Assembly: GCA_003563465.1 (NCBI GenBank)
Contig: PWVH01000128.1
Location: 1-64,000, forward strand
Length of the DNA stretch: 64,000 bases
From: Coriobacteriaceae bacterium
GTDB lineage: Bacteria; Actinomycetota; Coriobacteriia; Anaerosomatales; SLCP01
Reading direction: 5' to 3'
Below, piece after piece: positions 7,378 to 16,801 of the stretch. A program made the position numbers and the translations under genes. The notes below the pieces were generated by a model, which was given only the letters and a program-made list of their open reading frames with translations, made no database searches and was not told the DNA's origin. The first letter of the stretch is position 1, and every line of letters starts with the position of its first letter.

Positions 7378-9108
7378 CTACAAATGATATGTCGCCCGGT
7401 CCTCGGAAACGATCCGGGTGACCATCTCGGGAGCCTTGTCGACGGGCAGTTCCACGCGCTCACCGGTGGCTCTCAGTTTCAACTCGACCTTCCCGGCGGC
7501 GACTCCGCGTTTACCCACGACTACCTGATACGGATAGCCGACGAGGTCGGCATCGGCGAACTTCACGCCCGCTCTTTCGTCGCGGTCGTCTATCAGGGTC
7601 TCGACACCGGACTCGGAGATTGCGCGCCAGACGCTTTCCGCGACAGGCCAGACCTCCGCGTCATCGATCGAGAGCGGAACGACGATAACCTCCAGTGGTG
7701 CCGTCGATATCGGCCAGACGATTCCGGCGTCATCGTGATGCTGCTCTATCACCGCAGCCAGTGAACGGGTTATGCCTACTCCATAGCATCCCATGATGAA
7801 GGGTTGCTCGGAGCCGTTCTCAGCTGTGAAGGTGGCACCCAGCGCTTCGGAGTACTTGGTGCCCAACTGAAACACCTGACTCACTTCTATTCCCCGTGCG
7901 CCTTCAACGACGCTTTCACATCTCGGACAGTGGTCGCCGGGTCGAGCTACGAGCAAGTCGGCCCACTCGGACACCTCGAAGTCTCGGCCAGGCATCGCTC
8001 CGACAATATGATAATCATCGTTGTTCGCGCCTACGGTCCACGACACTACATCGCGCAGTGAGGCGTCTGCTATGACGCGAGTATTTGCTGGGGGATCGAC
8101 GGGACCCAAAGACCCCACAGGGATACCGTAGGAGTCGAACTCCTCTTCGCCGAGGAGTGTTGCGTCTTCGACGGCGCGAGAAGCCTTGACCGGATTGAGT
8201 TCGCGATCGCCCGGGATGCAGAAGAAGACCAGGCGGTCATCGGCATCCTTAGCTGCCATGGTCTTGACGGTCGCGTATTGGGGCACGTCAAGAAAGGCAG
8301 CGAGGTCGGCTATCGAGTGGATTCCAGGCGTATGAATCCGTTCCATCTCCTTTTGATCGGCGTCTTTGGCGGTGCCCGGGACGATGGTGGAGGCGGCCTC
8401 TACGTTTGCAGCCCAGCCGCAGTCGCAATAGACCAGTTCGGCTTCACCGGTATCGGCCAGGGCCATGAACTCGGTAGTGACCTCACCGCCTATCTGACCG
8501 GAATCGGCTTCGACCGGACGATACGAGAGTCCGAGTCGCTCGCAGATGCGGCCATAGGCGCGGACCTGCTGCTCATAGTGCTCCTGCAGGGACTCTTGCG
8601 TGGCATGGAACGAGTATGCGTCCTTCATGATGAACTCGCGTCCGCGAAGAAGGCCGAATCGGGGCCGGACCTCGTCTCTGAACTTGAGATTAATCTGAAA
8701 CAGTGAGAGCGGCAGTTCGCGGTATGAGCGCACCTCACCGCGGACGAGAGAGGTGATTATCTCTTCGTGGGTGGGGCCCAGGCAGAACTCCCTCCCGTGA
8801 CGGTCCTTCAAGCGAGCGAGCTCGGGTCCGTAAGCTTCCCAACGCCCGGAATCCTTCCAGAGTTCGGCTGGTTGGACGAATGGCATGAAGAGCTCATGGG
8901 AGTCGATGGCTTCCATCTCTTCGCGAACGATCTGCTCTATCTTGCGCACAGACCGCCATCCTAGCGGAAGAAAGGTGTATATACCTGCCGCTACTTTCCG
9001 GATCATGCCCGCGCGTAGCAGAAGGCGGTGCGAGGATATCTCCGTCTCAGCGGGATCCTCTCTCAAAGTGGGAACGTGCAGATTGCTCATGCGCAGTGCA
9101 GTTGTCAC
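7378..9108 (-). CDS. proS: Prolyl-tRNA synthetase
   Basis: Charges tRNA-Pro. The 576-residue protein is the bacterial type with an internal editing domain. Motifs include RAGMIRKVAAGIYTFLPLG (near residues 32-50), the class II segment FCLGPTHEEIIT, LKFRDEVRPRFGLLRGREF and the late GCYGVGITR. The YbaK-like editing insertion lies between the catalytic motifs, and an anticodon-binding domain ends the protein. The start is GTG at 9108, with an ATG at 9090 as alternative. The 100-base gap to ispG has a TTGACA at 9207-9212 but no convincing -10 box, and no T-box element. Confidence 0.96.
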   Translation of the reverse strand: MTTALRMSNLHVPTLREDPAETEISSHRLLLRAGMIRKVAAGIYTFLPLGWRSVRKIEQIVREEMEAIDSHELFMPFVQPAELWKDSGRWEAYGPELARLKDRHGREFCLGPTHEEIITSLVRGEVRSYRELPLSLFQINLKFRDEVRPRFGLLRGREFIMKDAYSFHATQESLQEHYEQQVRAYGRICERLGLSYRPVEADSGQIGGEVTTEFMALADTGEAELVYCDCGWAANVEAASTIVPGTAKDADQKEMERIHTPGIHSIADLAAFLDVPQYATVKTMAAKDADDRLVFFCIPGDRELNPVKASRAVEDATLLGEEEFDSYGIPVGSLGPVDPPANTRVIADASLRDVVSWTVGANNDDYHIVGAMPGRDFEVSEWADLLVARPGDHCPRCESVVEGARGIEVSQVFQLGTKYSEALGATFTAENGSEQPFIMGCYGVGITRSLAAVIEQHHDDAGIVWPISTAPLEVIVVPLSIDDAEVWPVAESVWRAISESGVETLIDDRDERAGVKFADADLVGYPYQVVVGKRGVAAGKVELKLRATGERVELPVDKAPEMVTRIVSEDRATYHL

Positions 9109-9208
9109 GTAAGGTCTTCTCTCGTCTGGCCGTTCTCCGGCTTGGGTTGGACGAATTCTTTACCGTCGGGAGAAAGAATAGCGCATGAAGAGTTCTTCCG
9201 CGGACCTG

Positions 9209-10273
9209 TCAAGCTTGGCTGGATTCAAGGGCGTCGATCTCGTCGATGAGCGCGTCGATGATCTGCTCTTCGGGAACCCTGCGTAGCGGCCTGCCTCTGG
9301 CGAAGACGACACCGACACCCTTTCCTGCGGCCACTCCGACATCAGCCTCGCGAGCTTCGCCCGGACCGTTCACCACACAACCCATCACCGCGACCTTGAG
9401 TTCCGTGCGATGTCCGACCAACCTGCGCTGAACTTCCTGCGCGATAGGTATGAGGTCGACCTCACATCTGGCACACGTGGGGCAACTTATCAGCTCTGGC
9501 CCGCGTCGGCGGATGTTAAGAGCGGCAAGGATCTCCCAGCCCACCAGAACCTCGTCGACAGGATCGGCGGTAAGTGAAACTCGAAGGGTGTCGCCTATTC
9601 CCTCCGCGAGCAGTATGCCGAGTCCGACGCTCGACTTGACAGTGCCTACTAGCGAGGTCCCAGCCTCGGTGACTCCGATGTGCAGTGGGTAGGGCAGTTC
9701 CTCGGCAAGACGACGGTAAGCATCGACGCTGGTGGAAACGCCAGAGGCCTTTGCTGAGACGACGATGTCCGAGAAGCCTCTGTCTTCGAAGTGATGACAG
9801 AAGGAGACGGCGCTGGCAACCAGCTTGTCGGCGAGAGGCCAATCGCGGTCTTGGTACTCTGCGGCAAGAGAGCCGGCGTTGACGCCTATACGAATCGGAA
9901 TCTCTGCCTGGCCGGCGGCGTCGATGACCTCGTCCACTCGTTTCAGGGCACCGATGTTGCCCGGGTTGATCCGCAGCTTAGCCGCACCGGCAGAGGCAGC
10001 GGCGATCGCGAGCTTGTGATCGAAGTGCACGTCAGCCACGATCGGCAACGGAGAGTCGCTGCATACGGCAGCGAAACCATCTAGCGCTTCTGGACCCGGA
10101 ATACCGATACGGACGATTTCACACCCCGCCTCTTCGAGAGCAACTATCTGGTGCAGGGTAGCAGCGGCGTCGCGTGTGTCGGTTGTAGTCATCGACTGGA
10201 CGGTGATGGGAGCGCGGCCCCCCATCGGCACCGTACCGACCATCACAGGTCTGGTGTCACGTCTTTCGGGCAC
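9209..10273 (-). CDS. ispG: 4-hydroxy-3-methylbut-2-en-1-yl diphosphate synthase IspG (GcpE)
   Basis: Iron-sulfur enzyme of the MEP isoprenoid pathway converting MEcPP to HMBPP. The 354-residue protein has a TIM-barrel half (VQSMTTTDTRD, VADVHFDHKLA, RINPGNIG) and a cluster-binding half. The probable 4Fe-4S ligands are Cys264, Cys267 and Cys299, with the downstream Glu of NGPGE completing the site. It lies just after rseP and shares this cluster with dxr, another MEP gene, and with uppS, which uses the pathway product. Confidence 0.96.
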   Translation of the reverse strand: MPERRDTRPVMVGTVPMGGRAPITVQSMTTTDTRDAAATLHQIVALEEAGCEIVRIGIPGPEALDGFAAVCSDSPLPIVADVHFDHKLAIAAASAGAAKLRINPGNIGALKRVDEVIDAAGQAEIPIRIGVNAGSLAAEYQDRDWPLADKLVASAVSFCHHFEDRGFSDIVVSAKASGVSTSVDAYRRLAEELPYPLHIGVTEAGTSLVGTVKSSVGLGILLAEGIGDTLRVSLTADPVDEVLVGWEILAALNIRRRGPELISCPTCARCEVDLIPIAQEVQRRLVGHRTELKVAVMGCVVNGPGEAREADVGVAAGKGVGVVFARGRPLRRVPEEQIIDALIDEIDALESSQA

Positions 10274-10308
10274 GCGGCACTCTCCCCTCGCATTGGATGT
10301 CCAGCGCG

Positions 10309-11574
10309 TCAGCGTTCGATGAAGTACCGCACGACATCAGCGTACATCAGGTAGCCGATCAGGGAGAACAGGAGGAGTGCGCCGGAGAGGCTGATTCCCA
10401 ATGAAACGCGCCTGTCGAACTGCTTACCTGCGATGGCTTCTGCCACCTCCATTAGGATCTTTCCGCCGTCTAAAGGGGGTATGGGCAGTATGTTAAGAGC
10501 GCCAAGGGACAGGGAGAGCAGGGCGACGATCCATGCATAGTTCAGTGGCCCGGTGCGCGCCGCTTCGGCGACCTCGACAGTGATTCCGACGATGCCGCGC
10601 GCTCCTTCTAATGACTCCTGAAACGTGTCGGGTGAGAAGAACCGTCCGATGGCCATGAAGACCATACCGGTCATCCGGAAGCTCTCTAACGTGGCCTGCG
10701 TCACTGATAGCTCGACGTGTTCCACATCGGATACGACGCCGAGGATGGCCTGGCCCGTCTCAGAGGCGTCTAGGGTGACCGTCGTCTGGCGGGGTTGACC
10801 GTCGCGTACAAAACCGACGTCGATCCGGGTTCCGGGTTCATGGGCCGTGACTGCTTGCGTCAGCACGAACCAATCGTCGATCTCTCTCTCGCCAATGGAA
10901 GTGATTCTGTCGCCAGGGCGCAAACCTGCTTGTTGGGCTGCGGAGTCAGGAAGAACATCGTAGAGCGCAAGGGATTGCGTGTAGTAGCCCCAGATGCTGA
11001 GCACGACTGTGAACACCAGCAACGCGGTGAAGAGGTTGACTAGGACTCCCATCGAGAGCACAACGATGCGTTTCGGTTTCGACAGAGCACGGTATGTCAC
11101 TGAACGTGCTCGCGCGAGCAAGGCAGTGGAGTCGGTGTCTTCTTGCGCTTCGAGGACTGCAAGATAGGAAATCTCATCATCGGGAGCAGGCTCCAGAGAG
11201 CCCCAGTCGGCGAGCGTTGTCAGCAGCGAGGAGGCCCGCTCGACCGTCACACCCATGGCGGCGGCGAGTCGGCCAGCGTCGATACGCCTTTCGACGGTGG
11301 CGATTTTGAGGGCCGTACCTAGAAGTTCGTCTTCAGGTCCAGGTTCCATACCGGCGATTCTGACGTATCCGCCCAAAGGAATCGCAGTGATGCCGAAGGC
11401 GGTTTTGGAGCGCCGACTGCGAAACCGGAGTGCAGGCCCGGGCAGGCCTATCATGAACTCGTGAACCTTCACACCGAAGGTGCGAGCAGCCAGGAAGTGT
11501 CCGCCCTCATGCAGGATGACAAGAATAGAGAACGTGAGCACGCCCCAAAGTATCGTGGACATCGCATAGGGCAT
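10309..11574 (-). CDS. rseP: RseP-type site-2 membrane metalloprotease with an inserted winged-helix-like segment
   Basis: Membrane zinc protease of the M50 family that cleaves transmembrane segments such as anti-sigma factors. The first membrane helix carries HEGGH (residues 22-26). A PDZ domain lies around 190-260 (GLRPGDRITSIGEREI), and the second catalytic motif is in NILPIPPLDGG near residue 363. Between the first catalytic region and the next membrane helix, residues about 82-150 form an extra soluble segment. Part of it (GRLAAAMGVTVERASSLLTT followed by a G-S-L turn) looks like a winged helix. An ATG at 11562 is an alternative start. Neighbours dxr and ispG match the usual order. Confidence 0.93.
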   Translation of the reverse strand: MPYAMSTILWGVLTFSILVILHEGGHFLAARTFGVKVHEFMIGLPGPALRFRSRRSKTAFGITAIPLGGYVRIAGMEPGPEDELLGTALKIATVERRIDAGRLAAAMGVTVERASSLLTTLADWGSLEPAPDDEISYLAVLEAQEDTDSTALLARARSVTYRALSKPKRIVVLSMGVLVNLFTALLVFTVVLSIWGYYTQSLALYDVLPDSAAQQAGLRPGDRITSIGEREIDDWFVLTQAVTAHEPGTRIDVGFVRDGQPRQTTVTLDASETGQAILGVVSDVEHVELSVTQATLESFRMTGMVFMAIGRFFSPDTFQESLEGARGIVGITVEVAEAARTGPLNYAWIVALLSLSLGALNILPIPPLDGGKILMEVAEAIAGKQFDRRVSLGISLSGALLLFSLIGYLMYADVVRYFIER

Positions 11575-11653
11575 CTGGTTCTAGCCGCCCTTCCCAAGAT
11601 CGTCTGACCGATGCCTGCGATTACTGCAAACCATACGCCACCAGTTCCCTCTG

Positions 11654-12811
11654 TCAGATTGCTGAAGCAGCCGCTTCTCTGGCCCAAGCATCAACACTTT
11701 CTATCTGCTCTATGCTTTCGAGTGGCTTCGGGTCGTGCGCGGACATCACGTGCTCGACGATGCGATCTATGTCGGTCAGACTACATCGCTCTTCGAGGAA
11801 TGCTGTCGTTGCGACCTCGTTTGCAGCGTTCAGCGCGGCAGGCATGGTTCCGCCCTGTTTGCCGGCCTCCAGAGCGAGAGCAAGGCAACGGAAGACCTCT
11901 AAGTCCGGAGGCTCGAATTGGAGAGAGCCGATCGCAGTGAAGTCTACGGGCTGGACAGGCGAATCCCATCTGCGAGGGTGGCTAATGGCGTATTGGATCG
12001 GGATGCGCATGTCGGTAGCACCCAGGTGGGCTTTGACCGAGCCGTCAGCGAACTCCACCATCGAGTGGATGCAGCTCTGCGGGTGGATTACCACGCGGAT
12101 GTCGCGATAATCGAGGCCGAAGAGGTGATGGGCCTCGATCACCTCGAGTCCCTTGTTCATCAGTGTCGCTGAGTCGATGGTGATCTTCGGACCCATCGTC
12201 CATGTGGGGTGCGCCAGGGCCTCTGCGGACGTTACGTAGGCAAGCTCCTCGCGTGTGCGTCCACGGAACGGCCCCCCGCTCGCAGTCAACCAGATTCTGA
12301 CGACGTCTTCCATCTGCTCACCCAGGAGACACTGGAATATGGCCGAGTGCTCCGAATCAACGGGGACTACCTGCCCTGGGCGGGCCGAGCGAGTGACCAA
12401 TTCACCGCCGATCACAAGGGATTCTTTGTTGGCCAACGCCAACTTCTTTCCCGCTGAGAGTGCGAACACCGTCGCTCTGAGACCCGCGGCCCCGACAAGT
12501 GCGTTGACGACCAGGTCGACGTCTTCACCGGTGCCTATCTCAGCGACCGCTTCGGGACCAGCCTCGACTACTTCGAACGGATCGTCGGTCTTAAGGAGGG
12601 CCTTGTTCGCCCGGTCCGCTGCGCGGGTGTCGGCTAGCGCCAGCCGATCGACACGAAAAGTCCTAGCTTGTGACAGGAGCAAGTCGGCCGAGGAGGCTGC
12701 CGCCAATGCTTTGACCTGGATACGATCTGAATGCTTGGCGGCGACGTCTAGCGCTTGGCGACCTATCGAGCCGGTGGAGCCGAGGACTGCGATGCGGATC
12801 AAAGAACTCAT
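11654..12811 (-). CDS. dxr: 1-deoxy-D-xylulose 5-phosphate reductoisomerase
   Basis: Second enzyme of the MEP pathway, converting DXP to MEP with NADPH. The 385-residue protein begins with the NADPH-binding motif VLGSTGSIG (residues 9-17). It has KLALANKESLV, the metal-binding VPVDSEHSAIFQCL stretch and the LTASGGPFR motif. The segment MGPKITIDSATLMNKGLE is also diagnostic. The start overlaps the cdsA stop by four bases. The uppS-cdsA-dxr-rseP order is strongly conserved across bacteria. Confidence 0.97.
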   Translation of the reverse strand: MSSLIRIAVLGSTGSIGRQALDVAAKHSDRIQVKALAAASSADLLLSQARTFRVDRLALADTRAADRANKALLKTDDPFEVVEAGPEAVAEIGTGEDVDLVVNALVGAAGLRATVFALSAGKKLALANKESLVIGGELVTRSARPGQVVPVDSEHSAIFQCLLGEQMEDVVRIWLTASGGPFRGRTREELAYVTSAEALAHPTWTMGPKITIDSATLMNKGLEVIEAHHLFGLDYRDIRVVIHPQSCIHSMVEFADGSVKAHLGATDMRIPIQYAISHPRRWDSPVQPVDFTAIGSLQFEPPDLEVFRCLALALEAGKQGGTMPAALNAANEVATTAFLEERCSLTDIDRIVEHVMSAHDPKPLESIEQIESVDAWAREAAASAI

Positions 12812-13638
12812 CGTGCTCCCCCGACGACGAGAAGGTAGTAGGCAACCACACTCACGAGAATCAGGCTGTCTATGCGGTCGAGGAATCCTCCATGGCCTGG
12901 CAACAACGAACCCGAGTCCTTTACGCCCGCCTCGCGCTTGAGACGCGATTCGAAGAGGTCACCGGTTACTGAAGCAAGGGCAACAGCGATGCCGAGAATC
13001 ATGCTCCACGCAAGCGTGATGCCGAGGTCGGCAACGTAGGCCGCACAGAGCCAGACCACAAGCGTGCCCACCGTGCCCGCCATGAAGCCTTCCCAGGACT
13101 TGTTGGGTGAGATGACCGGAGTCATCTTGTGGACGCCGATCTTCGAGCCAACGAGATATGCAAGCACATCGTTCACCCATACGCTGACGACTGCAGCCAG
13201 AGCGAGTTCGGTGCCGCCATCTAGCGAACGCAAGAGCACAAGATGCGAGAGTGCAAAGCCAACGTACACAGCTCCGAAGACCGTTGCAGCGGTATCCGCG
13301 GTGCGAACCTGCCGGAAGATCACGTGCCACACCAGTGATGCGACTACGAGTGCAGTCAGTGCGAACAGCAATCCGAGCCTTCCCCATAGCGCGGAGGCAA
13401 CGGGCATAGAGACGGTTGCCAGGAGACCGAAAACCTCGTTGGGTGCTCGTTGCCCGCGCCGTGTCAGTGCATAGAACTCGGTGATAGCGAACCCGGCAAT
13501 CACGGCGATGACGAGTGCAAGGCCGAGCGGGCGGCCAAAGACGATCGCGCCAAGGATGATGCCGCCATAGGCGGCAGCTGTGAGGATACGGACGGGCATA
13601 TCAGAAAGGCCCGACTTCTTACTGGGCGAGACCGGCAC
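12808..13638 (-). CDS. cdsA: Phosphatidate cytidylyltransferase
   Basis: Integral membrane enzyme making CDP-diacylglycerol from phosphatidate and CTP for phospholipid synthesis. The 276-residue product is mostly hydrophobic with several membrane helices. The family signature is near the C-terminus (SRLKREAGVKDSGSLLPGHG followed by G-F-L-D-R-I-D). The start is GTG at 13638, three bases after the uppS stop and preceded by GGTAGGTGA. The ATG at 13599 is an alternative. Confidence 0.94.
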   Translation of the reverse strand: MPVSPSKKSGLSDMPVRILTAAAYGGIILGAIVFGRPLGLALVIAVIAGFAITEFYALTRRGQRAPNEVFGLLATVSMPVASALWGRLGLLFALTALVVASLVWHVIFRQVRTADTAATVFGAVYVGFALSHLVLLRSLDGGTELALAAVVSVWVNDVLAYLVGSKIGVHKMTPVISPNKSWEGFMAGTVGTLVVWLCAAYVADLGITLAWSMILGIAVALASVTGDLFESRLKREAGVKDSGSLLPGHGGFLDRIDSLILVSVVAYYLLVVGGAR

Positions 13639-13641
13639 GAA

Positions 13642-14418
13642 TCACCTACCCCCGAAACGACGTACGCGGGACTGATAATCGATGAGAGCCCTCAAGACGT
13701 CGTTCCTATCGAAGTCTGGCCATAGAGTCTCTGTGACCCACAGTTCGCTGTAAGCTATCTGCCAGAGCAAGAAGTTCGAGACACGCATCTCTCCACTGGT
13801 TCGTATCACCAAGTCCGGGTCTGGAACGTCCGGGACATAGAGATGCGCCGCGAAGGCCTGTTCGGTGATATGCGAGATTCGCAAGTTGCCAGATGCCACG
13901 TCTTCGGCGACACCTTGCGCTGCACGAACGATCTCGGCCCGTCCACCGTAGTTGAGCGCTACGACTAGTGTGAGGGCGTCATTGACGGCAGTGCGTTCTA
14001 CAGTGGCGCGGAACGCCTCGGCGGTCTCTTCAGGAAGGGCGGCTATGTCACCCATGACGCGAACGCGCACCCGCATCTCCTCCAAGCTGGCGAGTTCGCG
14101 CTCGAGGACTTCGACGAACAGGCGCATCAGTCCTAGCACCTCGTCTGCAGGGCGCGACCAGTTCTCGGAGCTGAACGAGTATATGGTGAGATATGGGATT
14201 CCGAGCTTTATGGCCGCGGCGATGAGTTCTCTGACGGCCTTGGCGCCCTCCCGGTGTCCTGCCGCCCTCGGAAGCCTGCGTGCGGCAGCCCATCGACCGT
14301 TTCCGTCCATTATCACGGCGAGGTGTTGAGGAATGCGCTCCGGATCGATGCGCGTCAGCAGCTCTGGGCCTGGCGCCTTCGAGAAGAACTCCCCGAGTGA
14401 CTCTAACGAGACGGGCAC
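13642..14418 (-). CDS. uppS: Isoprenyl transferase (undecaprenyl diphosphate synthase)
   Basis: Adds isopentenyl units in cis configuration to make the lipid carrier for cell wall synthesis. The 258-residue protein shows the catalytic motif HLAVIMDGNGRWA, with the key Asp at residue 38. It also has YSFSSENWSRP and the C-terminal DLVIRTSGEMRVSNFLLWQ and AYSELW motifs. The start codon is GTG. It lies between frr and cdsA with spacings of only a few bases, as in many genomes. Confidence 0.95.
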   Translation of the reverse strand: MPVSLESLGEFFSKAPGPELLTRIDPERIPQHLAVIMDGNGRWAAARRLPRAAGHREGAKAVRELIAAAIKLGIPYLTIYSFSSENWSRPADEVLGLMRLFVEVLERELASLEEMRVRVRVMGDIAALPEETAEAFRATVERTAVNDALTLVVALNYGGRAEIVRAAQGVAEDVASGNLRISHITEQAFAAHLYVPDVPDPDLVIRTSGEMRVSNFLLWQIAYSELWVTETLWPDFDRNDVLRALIDYQSRVRRFGGR

Positions 14419-14423
14419 GCCCG

Positions 14424-14981
14424 TCAGACCTCCATAATCTCTGCTTCTTTGTGCTTGAGAGCTTCTTCGATGTCGGCTATGTGCGCATCGGTGATCTTCT
14501 GTATCTCAGCCTCTGCCCGGTGAAGGTCGTCTTTGCTGATCTGGCCCTCGCGCTCGGCCTTCTTGAGTCGTTCGTTGGCATCACGACGGATGTTGCGCAC
14601 GGCGACACGCGCTTCCTCCGCATACTGCTTGCACAACTTGACAAGTTCCTTGCGACGCTCTTCGGTGAGAGGCGGAAACGGAACCCGGATCACCTGACCG
14701 TCACTGGCGGGGTTGAGCCCGAGATCCGATGACTGGATGGCCTTCTCGATCGCTCCGACTGCGGACTTATCGTAGGGCTGTACGAGCAGCAGCTGGGGTT
14801 CTGGTGCCGTCACAGAGGCTAGCTGCAGCAAAGGGGTGGGAACACCGTAGTACTCGACGGACACCTTCTCAAGTATCGATCCTGACGCCCGGCCGGTTCT
14901 GACTGTTGCGAACTCGTGTGCCAGTGCGGTGACAGACTTGTCCATATGACTAGAGGTGTCTTTGGTGATCTCTTTGATCAT
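14424..14981 (-). CDS. frr: Ribosome recycling factor
   Basis: With EF-G, splits the post-termination ribosome. The 185-residue protein has the full RRF pattern: HEFATVRTGRAS near residues 25-36, VEYYGVPTPL, IRVPFPPLTEERRKEL and RNIRRDANERLKKAE. The alpha-helical domain and the standard length are both present. The start overlaps the pyrH stop by four bases, and uppS follows after five bases. Confidence 0.97.
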   Translation of the reverse strand: MIKEITKDTSSHMDKSVTALAHEFATVRTGRASGSILEKVSVEYYGVPTPLLQLASVTAPEPQLLLVQPYDKSAVGAIEKAIQSSDLGLNPASDGQVIRVPFPPLTEERRKELVKLCKQYAEEARVAVRNIRRDANERLKKAEREGQISKDDLHRAEAEIQKITDAHIADIEEALKHKEAEIMEV

Positions 14982-15703
14982 GTGTCCTCTCCCCTTACGA
15001 TCGTGCCGACGGGTTCACCCATGAGGGCACGTCCGATGTTACCCTCTGTCTCCATGTTGAACACGAGGATAGGCAGACCGTTGTCCATGCATAGCGAGAT
15101 AGCCGTGCTGTCCATGACACGCAGACCGCGGTTGAGAACATCTATGTAGCGAAGCTCCTCGTACTTGACTGCAGCCGGGTTCTCAATCGGGTCGGTATCG
15201 TAGACCCCGTCTACCTTAGTTGCTTTCATGATGCAGTCGGCGCCGATCTCAAGGGCGCGGAGTGCCGCTGTGGTGTCGGTGGTGAAGTAAGGGTTGCCCG
15301 TTCCGGCAGCGAAGATCACCACCCTGCCCTTCTCGATATGGCGGATGGCTCGACGTCTGATATAGGGCTCGGCCACGGCTTGCATGTCTATCGCACTCAT
15401 CACACGGGTGAATACCCCTGCTCGTTCCAGCGAATCCTGAAGAGCAAGAGAGTTCATGACGGTAGCAAGCATTCCCATGTAGTCGGCCTGCGCACGGTCC
15501 ATACCGGTAGAAGCGGCAGCAAGGCCTCGGAAGATGTTGCCGCCACCGACGACGATCGCCACCTGTACTCCCGCCTCGTTGACGGCGCGTATCTGTCGCG
15601 AGAGAGACTCGAGAACCTGAGGGTCTATGCCGAAACTGGAATCACCCATCAAGGCTTCGCCGGATAGCTTCAGAAGAACGCGTCGGAACCGAAAGTCTCC
15701 CAC
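14978..15703 (-). CDS. pyrH: UMP kinase
   Basis: Phosphorylates UMP to UDP. With a GTG start at 15703 the protein has 241 residues, the normal PyrH length, and begins just before RFRRVLLKLSGEALMG. AAGGGGAG precedes this start. The frame is open further upstream to 15787, but that extension has no family resemblance. Other motifs are VGGGNIFRG, GTGNPYFTTDTTAALRA and the late STAISLCMDN. It is coupled to frr by overlap. The 138-base gap to tsf may hold a weak promoter (TATGCT), which I do not call. Confidence 0.95.
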   Translation of the reverse strand: MGDFRFRRVLLKLSGEALMGDSSFGIDPQVLESLSRQIRAVNEAGVQVAIVVGGGNIFRGLAAASTGMDRAQADYMGMLATVMNSLALQDSLERAGVFTRVMSAIDMQAVAEPYIRRRAIRHIEKGRVVIFAAGTGNPYFTTDTTAALRALEIGADCIMKATKVDGVYDTDPIENPAAVKYEELRYIDVLNRGLRVMDSTAISLCMDNGLPILVFNMETEGNIGRALMGEPVGTIVRGEDT

Positions 15704-15841
15704 ACCTCTCCCCTTCTTGTCGCACTTGGCGCCCCGTTCGTGCGCACCGCGTACAGCATACAGCACACGGACCGGCGCTTGCTGCACGGTTCGCGCTGTA
15801 GGGTCACAGGCTCAAGACGACGGAATCCGAGTACTTAGTAG

Positions 15842-16744
15842 CTACGATGTTGCCGGGGTGGACTCACCGAGGACGAATAGCTCGAATCGTTCAACGAAAA
15901 ACTCGGTGGCAAGATCTTCAGCGGTGCGCTCTAGATGCTGTTTGACAGTGATATCGGGGTCCTTAACGAAGGGCTGCTCTAGCAAGCAGACTTCCTTGAA
16001 GAACTTCTCAAGCCTTCCTTTTGCAATCTTTTCCTGAATCTGTTCGGGTTTGCCTGACTCTGCTGCCTGCGCCTTGTAGATCGAGATCTCGTGGTCGACG
16101 GTCTCCTGAGGGATCTGGTCACGGCTGACGGATATGGGCGCAGCAGCAGCGATCTGCATGGCGACATCCTTGGCGAATGCGGCCAAGGAATCGCTCTCGG
16201 CAGCTTCTGGGGCGGTCGCAGTGATCTCTACGATCACGCCGATATTGCCGACGCCATGAACATATACGGAGATGATCCCCGCCTCTGAGCCCAGTTCGTA
16301 TCTCGTGAAGCGCGCTATGCGCATGTTCTCGCCAATCCTACCAACGGTTTCGCCGAGGAAATCCCCGACGGTCATCTCCGGCCGGGCAACGTAGGGCTGC
16401 TCCATCAGCGAGGAGACATCCGAGGGTGCGGAAATGGCGATGTGAGCCGCGATCTCCGCGACGAATCCTTTGAAATCGGCGTTTCGGGCCACAAAGTCCG
16501 TCTCGCAGTTGACTTCGACGAGCACGCCGGTGTGGCGGTCATCGGTGACGTGACCCGCGACGATGCCCTCATTCGTGGCTCGCCCCGCTCTCTTCGCGAG
16601 CGCAGCAAGTCCTTTGGTGCGAAGGATGTCGATCGCGGTATCCACGTCGCCCTTAGACTCAGTGAGAGCCTTCTTGCAATCCATCATGCCTGCGCCGGTA
16701 CATTCACGCAGTTCCTTCACCATCTTGGCATCGATCTCGGGCAT
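15842..16744 (-). CDS. tsf: Elongation factor Ts
   Basis: Nucleotide exchange factor for EF-Tu. The 300-residue protein opens with a UBA-like domain (VKELRECTGAGMMDCKKAL) and has the EF-Ts core motif VEVNCETDFVARN near residues 75-87. A late stretch reads LLEQPFVKDPDITVKQHLE. The ATG at 16744 has GGAGGCGACC upstream. It follows rpsB by 57 bases and is probably co-transcribed with it. Confidence 0.97.
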   Translation of the reverse strand: MPEIDAKMVKELRECTGAGMMDCKKALTESKGDVDTAIDILRTKGLAALAKRAGRATNEGIVAGHVTDDRHTGVLVEVNCETDFVARNADFKGFVAEIAAHIAISAPSDVSSLMEQPYVARPEMTVGDFLGETVGRIGENMRIARFTRYELGSEAGIISVYVHGVGNIGVIVEITATAPEAAESDSLAAFAKDVAMQIAAAAPISVSRDQIPQETVDHEISIYKAQAAESGKPEQIQEKIAKGRLEKFFKEVCLLEQPFVKDPDITVKQHLERTAEDLATEFFVERFELFVLGESTPATS

Positions 16745-16801
16745 ACAAAGGTCGCCTCCAGGGATTGTGGGCGTGAGCTGGTGTCTGCCGGATTCTGAGC
16801 C

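Noticed and set aside
9109..9208. T-box or strong promoter ahead of proS
   Set aside because: The gap is only 100 bases, no T-box core or specifier hairpin is seen, and the TTGACA lacks a matching -10 box.
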